A stretch of 64,000 bases of DNA from Actinoplanes cyaneus (GCF_016862095.1 NZ_BOMH01000024.1:1-64000), one strand, 5' to 3'; counted from the stretch's first letter, positions 25,236-34,850 are shown. Notes: generated by a model not told the origin, from the sequence alone. Numbers and translations are program-made.

Positions 25236-26120
25236 TCACGCCCCGGTGGAAACCTTCCGGCGGCCGGCACCGGCGCCACGGCGCTGCGAGCGAGCCAGGA
25301 GCACTGCCGCGATCAGAACGGCCAGCAGAGCGGCGCCGACAGCGACCCGGGTCGGCACGCCACCCAGGAATCCGGGGCGGGCGTCGGTCGTCTCGGTGAT
25401 CCAGGCGGCCAGGTTGTCGGTGCGGGCGCTGAGGTCGGCGCCCTCGTGCGGACAGGTCGGGCCGCTGCTCACCACGGCGACCAGGGTCGGCGGGCTCTCC
25501 CGGAAGTACGGGCCGCCGGAGTCGTGCGGGCAGGCGCTGGTGTCCCGCTGCGGAGCACGGCCGGAGATCTCCAGGACGGCGTCGCCGACACGGTCGATGA
25601 CGAATCTTCCGGTCTGCAGGCGATCAGGGGTCGAGGTTCCGGCGCCGGACAGGCCGTACCCGGTGAGGCGGACCTTCTCCCCCGGCTCCGGCGCGCCGGT
25701 GCCGACCTCGAGCGGCGTGATGTCGGTGATCGGCTCGGCGAGTTCGGCGAGCGCGACGTCGGCGGTCTCGGACTGCCGCACCCCGGTGACGCGGACCTCG
25801 TGGCCGCCGTCACCGCCGAGGTCGGTGCGCCCGATGGTGGCGGTCGTCTCCGCCGCGACGGTGCGGCTGACCCGTTTACCGTTCGCGTCGCGGAAGCAGT
25901 GTCCGGCGGTGATCACCCAGGTTGGTGCGATCAGGGCACCCGAGCACCAGCTGTCCCGGCTGCCGTGGTCCTCGGTCGGGATGCCCGTCATGGTCAGCCG
26001 GGCCGAGAACGCGTAGTCGCCGTCCGGAGCGTCCTCGCCGTAGGCGATCGCCTCGGCCGGCTGGGCGCCGGCCAAGACGATCAGCACGACCGTGAGTAGG
26101 TTCGTCAGGGGACGGAGCAA
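25236..26120 (-). CDS. membrane-anchored trypsin-like serine protease (S1)
   Basis: A 294-residue exported protease. The signal peptide (LLTVVLIVLAGAQPAEA) precedes an S1 domain with a complete triad: His in WVITAGHCF, Asp in TADVALAELAEP and Ser in CPHDSGGPYF. Three cysteine pairs are plausible. A C-terminal hydrophobic segment (VGAALLAVLIAAVLLARS) and basic tail anchor it in the membrane, facing out. The best start is TTG 26120, because later starts would cut the signal peptide. Divergent from an OmpR/HK pair across 342 bases. Confidence 0.92.
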   Translation of the reverse strand: MLRPLTNLLTVVLIVLAGAQPAEAIAYGEDAPDGDYAFSARLTMTGIPTEDHGSRDSWCSGALIAPTWVITAGHCFRDANGKRVSRTVAAETTATIGRTDLGGDGGHEVRVTGVRQSETADVALAELAEPITDITPLEVGTGAPEPGEKVRLTGYGLSGAGTSTPDRLQTGRFVIDRVGDAVLEISGRAPQRDTSACPHDSGGPYFRESPPTLVAVVSSGPTCPHEGADLSARTDNLAAWITETTDARPGFLGGVPTRVAVGAALLAVLIAAVLLARSQRRGAGAGRRKVSTGA

Positions 26121-26462
26121 GAGGGCACCACCGTGTCACGTGAAGGGGCAAGGTGTGCTCATGCTCGGAAACGGGGTGTTCGGCGGCTGTCAGACGCGAG
26201 CTTATGGAAGTTTTATCTGGGGGCTGCGAAGCTGTCCGGCGGACATTTCCGCGAGACCCATGGCGGTGCTCTCCGCCGCTCGCCGCCGGAGGTCCGGTGG
26301 TCCATGCGCGGGATGACGATGCTTCTCGCCAGGATTCCGGTGCTCCTCGCGGTTGACGGTGCTTTCCGCCATCCGTCCGGTTTGTCGGCCGGGCGGTGGT
26401 GCTTTTCTTCAGGAGGCCGGTGCCACTTGCCGGTGGGGAACCAACCAACGGGAGGGTAAGGC
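26121..26462. other. 342-base divergent region between protease and two-component system
   Basis: It holds both promoters. An AT-rich patch (26199-26220) could be a promoter element. The strong ribosome site GGGAGGG (26450-26456) serves the response regulator. No gene seen. Confidence 0.5.
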
Positions 26463-27122
26463 GTGCGGGTGCTTGTCGCCGAGGACGAGCGGATTCTGGC
26501 CGACACGATCGCCGAAGGGCTGCGGCGGTTCTCGATGGCCGTCGACGTGGTCTACGACGGTGACACTGCAGCCGAGAAGCTCGGCATCAACCGGTATGAC
26601 GTCGCCGTCCTCGACCGGGACCTGCCCGGGCGCAGCGGCGACGACGTGTGCCGGATGATCGCCGGCTCGGACACCGGTACCCGGGTGCTGATGCTCACCG
26701 CCGCTGTCGGCATCCGCGATCGCGTCGAGGGCCTCGGGCTGGGTGCCGACGACTACCTGACGAAACCTTTCGCCTTCGCCGAGCTCGTCGCTCGGCTGCA
26801 GGCGCTGTCCCGGCGTTCGACCACCGCGTTGCCGCCGGTGCTCGAGCAGGACGGGGTGGTGCTCGACGTCACCCGGCACACTGCCGCCCGCGACGGCCTC
26901 GTGCTCTCGCTGTCGCCGAAGGAATTCGCCGTCCTGCACGTGCTGATGCGAGCCGGTGGTCGCATCGTCAGCGCCGAGGAGCTGCTCGAACAGGCGTGGG
27001 ACGAGCACACCGACCCGTTCACCAACACCGTCCGGGTCACGATCATGACGCTGCGGCGCAAGCTCGGCGAACCGCCGCTGATCCACACCGTCCCCCGCGT
27101 CGGATACCGGCTGGGCTCATGA
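26463..27122 (+). CDS. OmpR/PhoB-family response regulator
   Basis: A 219-residue regulator. The receiver has VAEDERILADT, the phospho-acceptor in DVAVLDRDLPG, Thr in LMLTAAVG and Lys in YLTKPFAFAEL. The winged helix covers about 125-219 with LSPKEFAVLHVLMRAGGRIV and TVRVTIMTLRRKLGEPPLIHTVPRVGYRL (given in part). GTG 26463 follows GGGAGGG. It overlaps the histidine kinase by ATGA. Confidence 0.95.
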   Translation: MRVLVAEDERILADTIAEGLRRFSMAVDVVYDGDTAAEKLGINRYDVAVLDRDLPGRSGDDVCRMIAGSDTGTRVLMLTAAVGIRDRVEGLGLGADDYLTKPFAFAELVARLQALSRRSTTALPPVLEQDGVVLDVTRHTAARDGLVLSLSPKEFAVLHVLMRAGGRIVSAEELLEQAWDEHTDPFTNTVRVTIMTLRRKLGEPPLIHTVPRVGYRLGS

Positions 27123-28204
27123 CCGCCGGCTCACCCGCCCGGCGCATGCTGCTCGTCGGTGCTTTTCTTCTGATCGCCGCACAGTTCGTGCCGTGGGCGT
27201 CGGCCCGGTTCCTCGACCTGTGGTCGGATTTCGTGCCGCCGCTGTGTTCCCTGGAGCCGCTGGGCTCACCCGCCGAGAGCTCGTACCTCTGTATCCAGCT
27301 CTACCGGCATCCCAGCATCCCGCATGTGCTCATCCGGCTGCTGTTCGTGCTGCTCCTGGCCGCGGCGTGCGTGCCGCTGATCCGCTGGTGCCTGCGCCCC
27401 GTCCGCGACCTCGTCCCGCTGATCTCCGACGTCGGCCCGCAGAACCTGGGTCACCGACTGCGGCCCGGTTCCGGCTCCGGCGAGCTCGCTCGGCTGGGAC
27501 GGGCGATCGACGACATGATGGACCGGATCGCCGTCGGCTACGAGGCACAGCGCCGTTTCGCCGCGGACGCGTCACATGAGTTACGGACGCCGCTGGCCGT
27601 TCAGCGGACGCTCATCGAGGTCAGCATGGCCCACACGCTCAGCGCCGACCAGGTCGACCTGCTCACCGCCCAGTTGCTGCAGACCAACGAACGCAACGAG
27701 CGGCTGATCGAGGGTCTGCTGGTGCTCAGCGAGAGCGATCGCGGGCTGATGTCCTCGACGCCGTTACGGCTCGACGAGATCACCGCGGCGGTCGTCGACG
27801 CGCACCGGAAACGGGCAGCCGAGGCCGGCATCACCATCACCACGCACCTGCGTCCGCGGGTGGTGCTCGGCGAGCAGGTGCTGCTGGAGCGCCTGGTCAG
27901 CAATCTGGTGCAGAACGCGGTCAAGTACAACCGGGAAGAAGGAACCATCGACGTACGGGTGGGCGACACGCCCGCGCTGACCATCGTCAACACCGGCGAC
28001 GACATCCCGCCGGACGAGGTTTCCGCGTTGTTCGAGCCGTTCCGCCGGCGGACGGCCGCCCGCATCGACCACAGCGGCGGGGCCGGTCTGGGGCTGGCGA
28101 TCGCCCGGTCGATCACGCGGGCGCACGACGGCACGATCGCGGCGTCCTCCACCGGCCAGGACGGTCTCCGTGTCGACGTGAGCTTCCCCCTGGTCGCCCA
28201 GTAG
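27119..28204 (+). CDS. OmpR-partner sensor histidine kinase
   Basis: A 361-residue kinase. Two membrane segments (about 10-28 and 70-90) enclose a 40-residue external loop with two cysteines; then come HAMP (LRPVRDLVPLISDVG), HisKA with DASHELRTPLAVQRT, and HATPase with an N box LVSNLVQNAVKYN and a G box SGGAGLGLAIARSI. The very short sensor suggests sensing of the membrane or a partner. Translationally coupled to its regulator. Confidence 0.95.
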   Translation: MTAGSPARRMLLVGAFLLIAAQFVPWASARFLDLWSDFVPPLCSLEPLGSPAESSYLCIQLYRHPSIPHVLIRLLFVLLLAAACVPLIRWCLRPVRDLVPLISDVGPQNLGHRLRPGSGSGELARLGRAIDDMMDRIAVGYEAQRRFAADASHELRTPLAVQRTLIEVSMAHTLSADQVDLLTAQLLQTNERNERLIEGLLVLSESDRGLMSSTPLRLDEITAAVVDAHRKRAAEAGITITTHLRPRVVLGEQVLLERLVSNLVQNAVKYNREEGTIDVRVGDTPALTIVNTGDDIPPDEVSALFEPFRRRTAARIDHSGGAGLGLAIARSITRAHDGTIAASSTGQDGLRVDVSFPLVAQ

Positions 28205-28605
28205 AGTCTGCCCTGATCAGCCTGCCGGTGCTCGCTTCCGCCGTGGTCTTCTCCGGCCGCCCCGGCTCGGTCCGGCGGATCGGTCCCGACCGTCGCAGCC
28301 GTCAGCCGGTCCGCAGGCGATCCCCCGGCCGCCGGCTCGCCGTTGACCACGGGAACGCCGCCGCGATCTCCCCGGCCGCCAGTCTCGTTGTTGACCACGA
28401 GCCGGAAGATCGCCTGCCTGCGCGGGTCGGCGAGCGCCCGAAGCACCTGGTCGGCCTTGCGATCCGTGCTCGATCACGAGAGACAGGTCAGCCGGCGCTC
28501 AGGTAACCGTCGACTAACGGAGCGACACGCACCCGAGGATTGAAAATAGTTCCCGCTTGGTCCACTCTGGTTGAAACTTTCCTTCGCACCTTCCCGGGAG
28601 CACGG
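28205..28605. other. 401-base region with a decayed regulator gene
   Basis: The region between the kinase stop and the C39-like peptidase contains only the ArsR remnant described separately (28302-28473) and the ribosome site of the peptidase. Confidence 0.55.
28302..28473 (-). pseudogene. decayed ArsR-family regulator (N-terminal half, frameshifted)
   Basis: One frame reads DQVLRALADPRRQAIFRLVV, the start of an ArsR winged helix of the type paired with SRPBCC proteins. After the codons for NNE the homology continues in the next frame as AAGEIAAAFPWS, the start of the ArsR recognition helix, then loses similarity and stops at 28302-28304. So the gene carries a frameshift and has lost its C-terminal half. 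The match is from knowledge of the family, not from a search. Confidence 0.6.
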
Positions 28606-29685
28606 GTGAAGGCTTCCACCACAACCAGCCGCGGCGGCCGATCCCTGGCCTACCGGGAGTGGACAGCGCCGGAGGTGAACGGCGGCGATGGTTACGGGGC
28701 CGGCATCGACAGCGACGACGTTCGCGGAGTGGACATCGATGACGAGAGTCTCCGCCGCTGGACCTCCCCGATGGTCGAACCCGGCTTCGCCGTGGCCGAG
28801 CTGGTGCCGTCATGGTCGGCGCGCACTCCCGGGAGCACGCGGATCATCGTGGAAGCGCGCGGCGTCACCGCGGCCGGAGCGCTCACCCGGTGGTACGACC
28901 TCGGGCACTGGTCCGAGCAGGAGCGCACCTCGATCACCGGCCAGGGTGACCAGGACGGACGGGTCGACACCGACACGCTGATCGCTGCCGCGGACGGCTG
29001 GACCGCCGCACAGCTCCGCATTACCCTGGTGCGGCCGCCCGGCTCGGCAGAGACTCCCCTGTTGCTGCGGGCCGGGCTGTTGCTGTCCGGGATCACCGTG
29101 GGCGTTCCGGAGGGTGAGCCGCCGGGACCGGGCTGCGGGGTGGTCCTGGACGTGCCGGCCTACGCGCAGTTCCGGCACGCGGACCACGGCGGGCGCGGCT
29201 GGTGCAGCCCCGCCTCGATCGCGATGGTGCTCGACTTCTGGGGCGTCGGGCCGGGGCCGGAGGAACTGGGCGAATGGCCGGCCGATCACCCCGACCCGCA
29301 GGTGGACCACGCCGCCACGCGGGTGCACGACCCCGCGTACGGATATGGGAACTGGTCCTTCAATGTCGCCCATGCCGCGCGGCGGGGACTGGTCGCTTTC
29401 GTGACCCGGTTGCGTTCGCTCGCCGAGGCCGAGCAGTTCATCGCGGTGGGGATGCCGCTGATCCTGTCCAGCAACGGTCACGTGGTGGTGCTGGCGGGCT
29501 TCACCGGCGACGGTGACCCGGTTCTGAACGATCCTGCCGCGAACACCAACGCCGGCGTGCGCCGGGTCGTCGGCCGGTCCGACTTCGAGCGTGCCTGGTT
29601 GTCCACCAGCCGTGGCATCTGTTACGTCCTGCACCCGCCGGCCGCCGAACGCCCGAACCGGAGCGACGCGGAGTCCAGCTGGTAG
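28606..29685 (+). CDS. C39-like (papain-fold) peptidase family protein
   Basis: A protein of 359 residues. The N-terminal ~180 residues form an uncharacterised beta-rich region (TRIIVEARGVTAAGALTRWY). The C-terminal Peptidase_C39_2-type domain has the catalytic Cys in RGWCSPASIAMVLDFWGV and the His in SNGHVVVLAGFTGDGDPV, then NDPAANTNAGVRRVV. No signal peptide is seen with this start, so the location is uncertain. GTG 28606 is preceded by GGGAG at 5 bases; a TTG at 28540 would add 22 residues. It is transcribed alone. Confidence 0.86.
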   Translation: MKASTTTSRGGRSLAYREWTAPEVNGGDGYGAGIDSDDVRGVDIDDESLRRWTSPMVEPGFAVAELVPSWSARTPGSTRIIVEARGVTAAGALTRWYDLGHWSEQERTSITGQGDQDGRVDTDTLIAAADGWTAAQLRITLVRPPGSAETPLLLRAGLLLSGITVGVPEGEPPGPGCGVVLDVPAYAQFRHADHGGRGWCSPASIAMVLDFWGVGPGPEELGEWPADHPDPQVDHAATRVHDPAYGYGNWSFNVAHAARRGLVAFVTRLRSLAEAEQFIAVGMPLILSSNGHVVVLAGFTGDGDPVLNDPAANTNAGVRRVVGRSDFERAWLSTSRGICYVLHPPAAERPNRSDAESSW

Positions 29686-29717
29686 GTGCCCGGGCGGTGA
29701 CCGGTTGCCCGCGGATG

Positions 29718-29745
29718 CTGACGGCTGACCGGGTCGGTCCGTCAG
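29718..29745. terminator. hairpin between the C39-like gene and the ABC permease
   Basis: CTGACGG (29718-29724) pairs with CCGTCAG (29739-29745), with inner pairing GACC/GGTC. It sits between convergent stops and could end both transcripts. Confidence 0.45.
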
Positions 29746-29856
29746 TCCGGCCGAACAACGGGGCCCTTCCGGTGGTGGCCGGGATACGTTCCTGATCCAC
29801 CACGGGTGCGGCGACGACTCGCTCGGCGACTTCAGCACCCGGATGACGACCGGGTC

Positions 29857-30747
29857 TCAGTGGAGCTGGCCGGCGGCGAGGCCACTCTGGAACTGACGGT
29901 GGAAAAGAAGGTACGCGGCCAGGACCGGCAGCATCGCGATCGTCATGCCGGCGAAGAGGCCGCTGAAATCGCCCCGGTATCCCTCGTTCACCGCCAGCGC
30001 GGTGAGGCCCTGCGCCAGGACCCATTTACGTTCGGCGCCCTCGCCCTGCATCAGCACGATGGGCAGGACGTACTGATTCCACTGGAACAGGAAGTTGAAA
30101 ATGGCGACGCCGACCAGACCGGGGCGCGCCATCGGCAGCATGACACTGAAGAACAGGCGGAAGTGCCCGCATCCATCGACCATGGCGGCCTCCGCGACCG
30201 ATGTCGGCAGGGTTCGGAAGAACGCGGTCAGGAAGAACACCGTGAACGGCAGCGAATACGCGGCGTAGACCAGGGTCAGCCCGGGCAGCGTGCCGAGCAG
30301 TCCCAGGTTGCGGACCACGAAGAAGAGCGGGACCAGCGCGAGGAAAACGGGGAACATCATGCCGCCGGTGAAGGCGAAATAGACAATCCGGTTGCCCCTG
30401 AATCGGTACCGGGCAAGCACGTACGCCGCCATCGCCCCGAACAGCATCGTGATGGCAAGAGCGCCGGTTACCACGATCGCGCTGTTCAGGAAATAGCGTC
30501 CGATGTGCGCCTCGCCCCACGCGCGCGCCCAGTTGTTCCAGCGCAGTTCCGAGGGCAGGCTCCACGGATCGGTGAGAATCTCGTTGTCGCTCTTGAACGA
30601 GCTCAGCACCGCCCACACCAGCGGAAGCGTCGTGACCAGCGCCCAGCCGATCAGGAACAGGTGGGAGATGACCGGGACGGTGCGCTCGGTCTTCTGGTAG
30701 AAGGTTTCCGGCGGCGACTCGGGCGGGGTTTCGGTGAGAAGCGCCAT
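29857..30747 (-). CDS. sugar ABC transporter permease, MalG/NgcG type
   Basis: A 296-residue CUT1-family permease with six membrane segments. The cytoplasmic EAA loop is EAAMVDGCGHFRLFFSVMLPMARPG. It is the last gene of the amiE-like/binding protein/permease/permease operon; the ATG at 30747 overlaps the preceding stop by one base, so coupling is tight. In context it imports a cell-wall amino sugar (MurNAc, GlcNAc-MurNAc or similar). There is no ATPase gene in the operon, as is usual for CUT1 importers sharing an MsiK-type ATPase. Confidence 0.94.
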   Translation of the reverse strand: MALLTETPPESPPETFYQKTERTVPVISHLFLIGWALVTTLPLVWAVLSSFKSDNEILTDPWSLPSELRWNNWARAWGEAHIGRYFLNSAIVVTGALAITMLFGAMAAYVLARYRFRGNRIVYFAFTGGMMFPVFLALVPLFFVVRNLGLLGTLPGLTLVYAAYSLPFTVFFLTAFFRTLPTSVAEAAMVDGCGHFRLFFSVMLPMARPGLVGVAIFNFLFQWNQYVLPIVLMQGEGAERKWVLAQGLTALAVNEGYRGDFSGLFAGMTIAMLPVLAAYLLFHRQFQSGLAAGQLH

Positions 30748-31652
30748 CACAGCTCCACCCGTTCGCGGCGGGTCGCTCGAAGGAACATTACCGCCACGGT
30801 GAGAGTCAGGAAGAACATCGCCACGCCGATCGCCGACGCGTAGCCGAACTGCCCGTCACCGAACGCGGTCTTGTAGAGCCGCAGGCCGACCACGTCCGAC
30901 GAGGAACCCGGTCCGCCGTTGGTGATGATCTGCACGATCGCGAAGCCGTCGATGGCGACGATCGCCAGGTAGACCCAGGCGACCTGGATGGTGTCCCAGA
31001 GCAGCGGCACGGTGATCCGGACGAGCGTGGTGACCCGGCTCGCGCCGTCGAGCAGCGCCGCCTCGTACAGGTCTCGTGGGATCGACTGCATCGCGGCGCC
31101 GAACAGGACCACGTAGAAGCCGACGTTCATCCAGATGAGCACGGCCAGCACGCACCAGAACGAGAACCGCGGATCACCGAGCCACGCCACCGCCAGCCCG
31201 TCCAGCCCGATCCCGCGCAGGAACCCGTTGATCATGCCGGTGTGCGGGGCGTACATCTCCTTCCACAGCACCCCGATGATCGCCACCGAGAGAACCTGAG
31301 GAAAGAAATAAACCACCCGATAGAAACCCGATCCGCGTACGCCGTGGACACCGGCCCGGTCCGCGCGGCCGCCGACACTGATCATCGAGGCGAAGAAGAG
31401 TCCCGCCACGATCGTCGCGACCGGGAGCAGCACGAGCAGCAACCCGTTGTGCTTCAGTGCGGTCCAGAAGTATCCGTCGCCGAGCAAGCGCCGGAAGTTG
31501 TCCAGCCCGACGAATTCGTACGCGGGAGAAAGCCCACTCCAGTCGGTGCCGGAGATCTGGAATGCCTGTGCGTACGGCGAGACGACGAAGATGCCGTACA
31601 GCAGCAGGGGTGGAATCAGGAAGACCGCGATGAACAGCCGCTTGCCCCACAC
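30747..31652 (-). CDS. sugar ABC transporter permease, MalF/NgcF type
   Basis: A 301-residue CUT1 permease with six membrane segments; the EAA loop is YEAALLDGASRVTTLVRITV. A Gly/Arg-rich cytoplasmic insertion (SVGGRADRAGVHGVRGSG) follows the second membrane segment. GTG 31652 lies one base before the binding protein's stop. It forms the channel with the downstream permease. Confidence 0.94.
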   Translation of the reverse strand: MWGKRLFIAVFLIPPLLLYGIFVVSPYAQAFQISGTDWSGLSPAYEFVGLDNFRRLLGDGYFWTALKHNGLLLVLLPVATIVAGLFFASMISVGGRADRAGVHGVRGSGFYRVVYFFPQVLSVAIIGVLWKEMYAPHTGMINGFLRGIGLDGLAVAWLGDPRFSFWCVLAVLIWMNVGFYVVLFGAAMQSIPRDLYEAALLDGASRVTTLVRITVPLLWDTIQVAWVYLAIVAIDGFAIVQIITNGGPGSSSDVVGLRLYKTAFGDGQFGYASAIGVAMFFLTLTVAVMFLRATRRERVEL

Positions 31653-31653
31653 G

Positions 31654-33054
31654 TCAGGCCCGCTTGTATTTCTTGATCGCGGGGTCCTTGGCGAACTCGT
31701 CGGCGGACTTCTGCACCCGGTCGCACCATTGGCTCGCGGTGATCCGCTTGGTGAAGAGCTCCAGGCTGGCAGCGTTGACCCGCTCGCGTTCGAGTTTGCG
31801 GTAATACGTCGAGTACAGCCACGTGAACGCGGAACCCTGGGACGCGTCGATCAGTTTCGTGACCGACGTCAGGCCGGGGCCGAGCGACAGTCCATCGGCG
31901 GCGCCGGTGACCGCGGTCAGGCTGCTGACCCGAGTGGTGAAGTCAGCGGCGGCCTTCTTGGAAAGCATGATCCGAAGGTATTCCATTCCACCCCGGACAT
32001 TCTTGCCTTTGGCCGGGACGATGAACGGTTCACTGCCCGTGCCGCGGAACGCCCCGAACGGCAGCTTGTCGCTGGTGCCGAGGCTGGGCGTGGGCGCGAC
32101 GGCCATGTCGAAGCCGGGCGGGGTGACCGACTTCTGCTCGTTCTCCAGCCAGGATCCGCAGGAGATGAACGCGGCGTGGCCCCGGCACCACTCGGTCTGC
32201 GACTGGATGTGGTCCATGCCTTCGGCGCCGGGTTGAAGAAAACCGTCGACGGCGAGTTGGTAGTAGGCGTCGGCGGCGGTTCTCACCGCGTCGTGCTTCC
32301 ACGCGTTTGGCTCCAGGTTGTCGATCGCCTTGATCACCTCGATGCCACCGAGCTTGGCAGCCGCGGTCAGGATCGGCCAGCTCATGTAGCGGGCGTGTAC
32401 CCCGGTGTAGGTCCACGGCGCGATGCCGGCCGCCTTGATCGTCCTGCACAGGGCGATCATGCCGTCCCAGGTCGTCGGATACTCCCAGCCCTTGGCGTCG
32501 AAGAGTTTCTTCGAGTACCAGATGCCGTAGGCCGAGTAGGCGTAGTTGACGGTGAGGAACTTTCCGTCGTACGAGCCGACGTCGACGATTCCCGGCAGCA
32601 ACGTGTCACGGACCTTCTTGCCCGGATCGTCCAGGCTGGGCGCGTCGAGCAGCTCACCGAGGTCGGTCAGGGCACCCTGGGAGACCAGGCCGTTGAAGTC
32701 GATCTGGCTGCCGCCGGAGTTGTCGATCACGTCGGGCGGGTCGCCGGCCACGAACCGCGGCTGCAGGGTTTCGGCGATCTGCTGCGTTGCCGAGTGCTTG
32801 ATCTCTGCTTTCGGGTAGCGCCCCCGGTACAGCGCCTCGTGTGCCTTGGCGTACTCCTCGCCGAAGCCCCCGTTGAAGATGACCACCTCGAGCGGTGCGT
32901 CCTCCTTGACGCCGAGCGGATTGTTCGCGCTGGTCGTGCCTTTGGCGTCGCCGTTCGTGGCGTCGTCGCCGCCCATCGCGCAGCCCCCGAGCGCGCCTGC
33001 GGCGGCGACACCCGCCGCGCCCTGGAGCAATCCGCGCCGGCTCAGTCTGTCCAT
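31654..33054 (-). CDS. carbohydrate ABC transporter substrate-binding lipoprotein (NgcE-like)
   Basis: A 466-residue lipoprotein. A twin-arginine-like start (MDRLSRRGLLQGAAG) leads to the lipobox ALGGC. The mature domain is an SBP_bac_1 fold with GIWYSKKLFDAKGWEYPTTW and an aromatic-rich pocket. The overall design matches the NgcE family that binds GlcNAc/chitobiose; given the flanking MurNAc genes, MurNAc or a muropeptide disaccharide is an equally good ligand. It overlaps the end of the amiE-like gene by 13 bases. Confidence 0.92.
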   Translation of the reverse strand: MDRLSRRGLLQGAAGVAAAGALGGCAMGGDDATNGDAKGTTSANNPLGVKEDAPLEVVIFNGGFGEEYAKAHEALYRGRYPKAEIKHSATQQIAETLQPRFVAGDPPDVIDNSGGSQIDFNGLVSQGALTDLGELLDAPSLDDPGKKVRDTLLPGIVDVGSYDGKFLTVNYAYSAYGIWYSKKLFDAKGWEYPTTWDGMIALCRTIKAAGIAPWTYTGVHARYMSWPILTAAAKLGGIEVIKAIDNLEPNAWKHDAVRTAADAYYQLAVDGFLQPGAEGMDHIQSQTEWCRGHAAFISCGSWLENEQKSVTPPGFDMAVAPTPSLGTSDKLPFGAFRGTGSEPFIVPAKGKNVRGGMEYLRIMLSKKAAADFTTRVSSLTAVTGAADGLSLGPGLTSVTKLIDASQGSAFTWLYSTYYRKLERERVNAASLELFTKRITASQWCDRVQKSADEFAKDPAIKKYKRA

Positions 33055-34850
33055 GGTTCCGCTCCCGTTCCAGACGTTCTCGATGGTTGCCAGCCGTCGG
33101 CGGCAAGCCGGGTGCCGGGGCTGGCGAGGACCACGCCCTCTTCGACGACCCGGAGGTGGTCGAGCAGGATGCCCCGCCCCTGGGATCCGCTGTCGGTCCG
33201 ATAGGTGAACCGCAGCTCGATGGTCCCCGGCGGCACGTCCACGGTGACCGTCCACCAACGCCGTCCGCCGAACCCGCTGACGGTTCCGTCACTCGTCGTC
33301 CCGGGCTTTCCGTCCTCGGCACCGAGGACCGGAGGTGAGAACTCCCGCGGGCCGACCGGGCAAGAAGTGATGGACAACGGCGTCCACGTCACGCCGTCGG
33401 ACGAGGACTCGATGGTCAGCGTGTCGTGGACCGGCTCCGTGTCGTACCAGAGAAGGAAGGAACCTTTCGCCTTCTCGCCGGCCGCCTGCCGCAGCGGCGC
33501 GGTCAACGTCATCGCGGCGTTGTCACGGAGCTCGGTGCGCCAGGGAGTCCCTCCGCTCGGCTCGCGGATCGGGTGGGCGGCGGCGAAGGCGCGTGCGAGG
33601 GCGCGTCGTGCGACGGTGCTGGCGCCCCAGGCACGGTCGGGGTGGACCCGGTTGCTGAGCATGATGAGAAACGAGTGATCGAGCGGGTCGATCACGACGG
33701 AGGTGCCGGTGAACCCGGTGTGCCCGAACGTCACCGGCGAGGCCATCCCGTCCATGTACGAGTGCTTGGCGAGCTCGAAGCCCAGCCCGCGAGCGCTGTC
33801 CGGGAACTCCGGAAGGAGGTCGGCGTTGTAGTTGACCAATGCCTGGCGGATCATTCCTTCGGACAGGATCCGGTGGTGACGGTAAATTCCGCCGTCGAGC
33901 AGTGCCTGGCAGAGAATTGCCAGATCGTCGGCGGTGGAGAAGATTCCCGCGTGGCCGGCGGCGCCACCCAGCGCCCAGGCGTTCTCGTCGTGGACCGAGC
34001 CCCAGACCATTCCCCTGTTCACGTACGGCTGGTACTCCGTCGCGGCGATCCGATTCCGCAGCGACGGCGACGGGTTGTAGCCGGTGTCGCGCATGCCGAG
34101 CGGCCCGGTCACCCCGTCCCGGACGGCCTCGGCGAGGCTCTTGCCGGTGACCCGCTCGATCAGCACGCCGAGCGAGATGAGCCCGATGTCGGAGTAGACA
34201 TACTGCCCGCCCGGTCTGGTCGCGGCGGTGACCGGCGTGGTCAGGGCCGCGGTGAGCCGTTCCCCGGGCGTCGGATAATGGGAGTAGAACGGCAGGAATG
34301 CCGGCAATCCGGACGTGTGGGTGAGCAGGTGCCGGACGGTGATCGTGGCCTTGCCGCCCGCCGCGAACTCCGGCACGTGGGTGGCAACCGGCTCGTCCAG
34401 ACTCACCTTTCCGGCTTCGACCTGCTGCAACACGACGATGGTGGTGAACAGTTTCGAGATGGAGGCGAGATCCCACAGCGTGTCGGTCCGGGCCGGGATG
34501 CGCTCCTCGGGGGGCAGCTCGACGATGCCGGTGTCGTGGGCGGCGTAACGAACCGCGGCGCCGACCGCGAACCGGGAGACCACGATGCCGTGGTGTGCGG
34601 CGAGAACGGTGGCTCCGGCGTACGTCGGATGATCGGGATGATCCGGGGTGGGCCTCAGATAGGACGCGGCGATGTCGGGTAACGCGGCGACATGTTCCGT
34701 CAGCAGACCCGCCTGACGCGCGGTGCCGGGCCGCAGCACGTCATGCCGGAACATGAGGTCGCCCGGCGTCACCGTCACCGCGCCCACCGGCGAACCGGCC
34801 GCGAGCAGGGCGATCACGCAGGCCGGGCCAACCATCCACCACTTGTTCAT
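33042..34850 (-). CDS. secreted serine hydrolase, beta-lactamase family (AmiE-like)
   Basis: A 602-residue exported protein. The signal peptide is followed by a class C beta-lactamase/DD-peptidase fold (about 60-410) with the nucleophile in WDLASISKLFTTIVVL (SxxK), the second motif YVYSDIGLISLGVL (YxD/N) and FGHTGFTGTS (HTG). The C-terminal ~180 residues form a beta-rich domain (NAAMTLTAPLRQAAGEKAKG). In Bacillus subtilis the family member AmiE (YbbE) sits beside nagZ, namZ, murR and murQ and removes the peptide from MurNAc; the same neighbours here support that role. ATG 34850 has GGAGAGG upstream. Confidence 0.88.
   Translation of the reverse strand: MNKWWMVGPACVIALLAAGSPVGAVTVTPGDLMFRHDVLRPGTARQAGLLTEHVAALPDIAASYLRPTPDHPDHPTYAGATVLAAHHGIVVSRFAVGAAVRYAAHDTGIVELPPEERIPARTDTLWDLASISKLFTTIVVLQQVEAGKVSLDEPVATHVPEFAAGGKATITVRHLLTHTSGLPAFLPFYSHYPTPGERLTAALTTPVTAATRPGGQYVYSDIGLISLGVLIERVTGKSLAEAVRDGVTGPLGMRDTGYNPSPSLRNRIAATEYQPYVNRGMVWGSVHDENAWALGGAAGHAGIFSTADDLAILCQALLDGGIYRHHRILSEGMIRQALVNYNADLLPEFPDSARGLGFELAKHSYMDGMASPVTFGHTGFTGTSVVIDPLDHSFLIMLSNRVHPDRAWGASTVARRALARAFAAAHPIREPSGGTPWRTELRDNAAMTLTAPLRQAAGEKAKGSFLLWYDTEPVHDTLTIESSSDGVTWTPLSITSCPVGPREFSPPVLGAEDGKPGTTSDGTVSGFGGRRWWTVTVDVPPGTIELRFTYRTDSGSQGRGILLDHLRVVEEGVVLASPGTRLAADGWQPSRTSGTGAEPWTD

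Noticed and set aside
23472..26099. An 875-codon plus-strand open frame opposite the histidine kinase and protease genes
   Set aside because: Same reasoning: the minus-strand genes have full catalytic motifs and the plus frame has none.
26136..26459. Short plus-strand frames between protease and response regulator
   Set aside because: Composition unlike coding sequence here and no match to a family; more likely promoter sequence.
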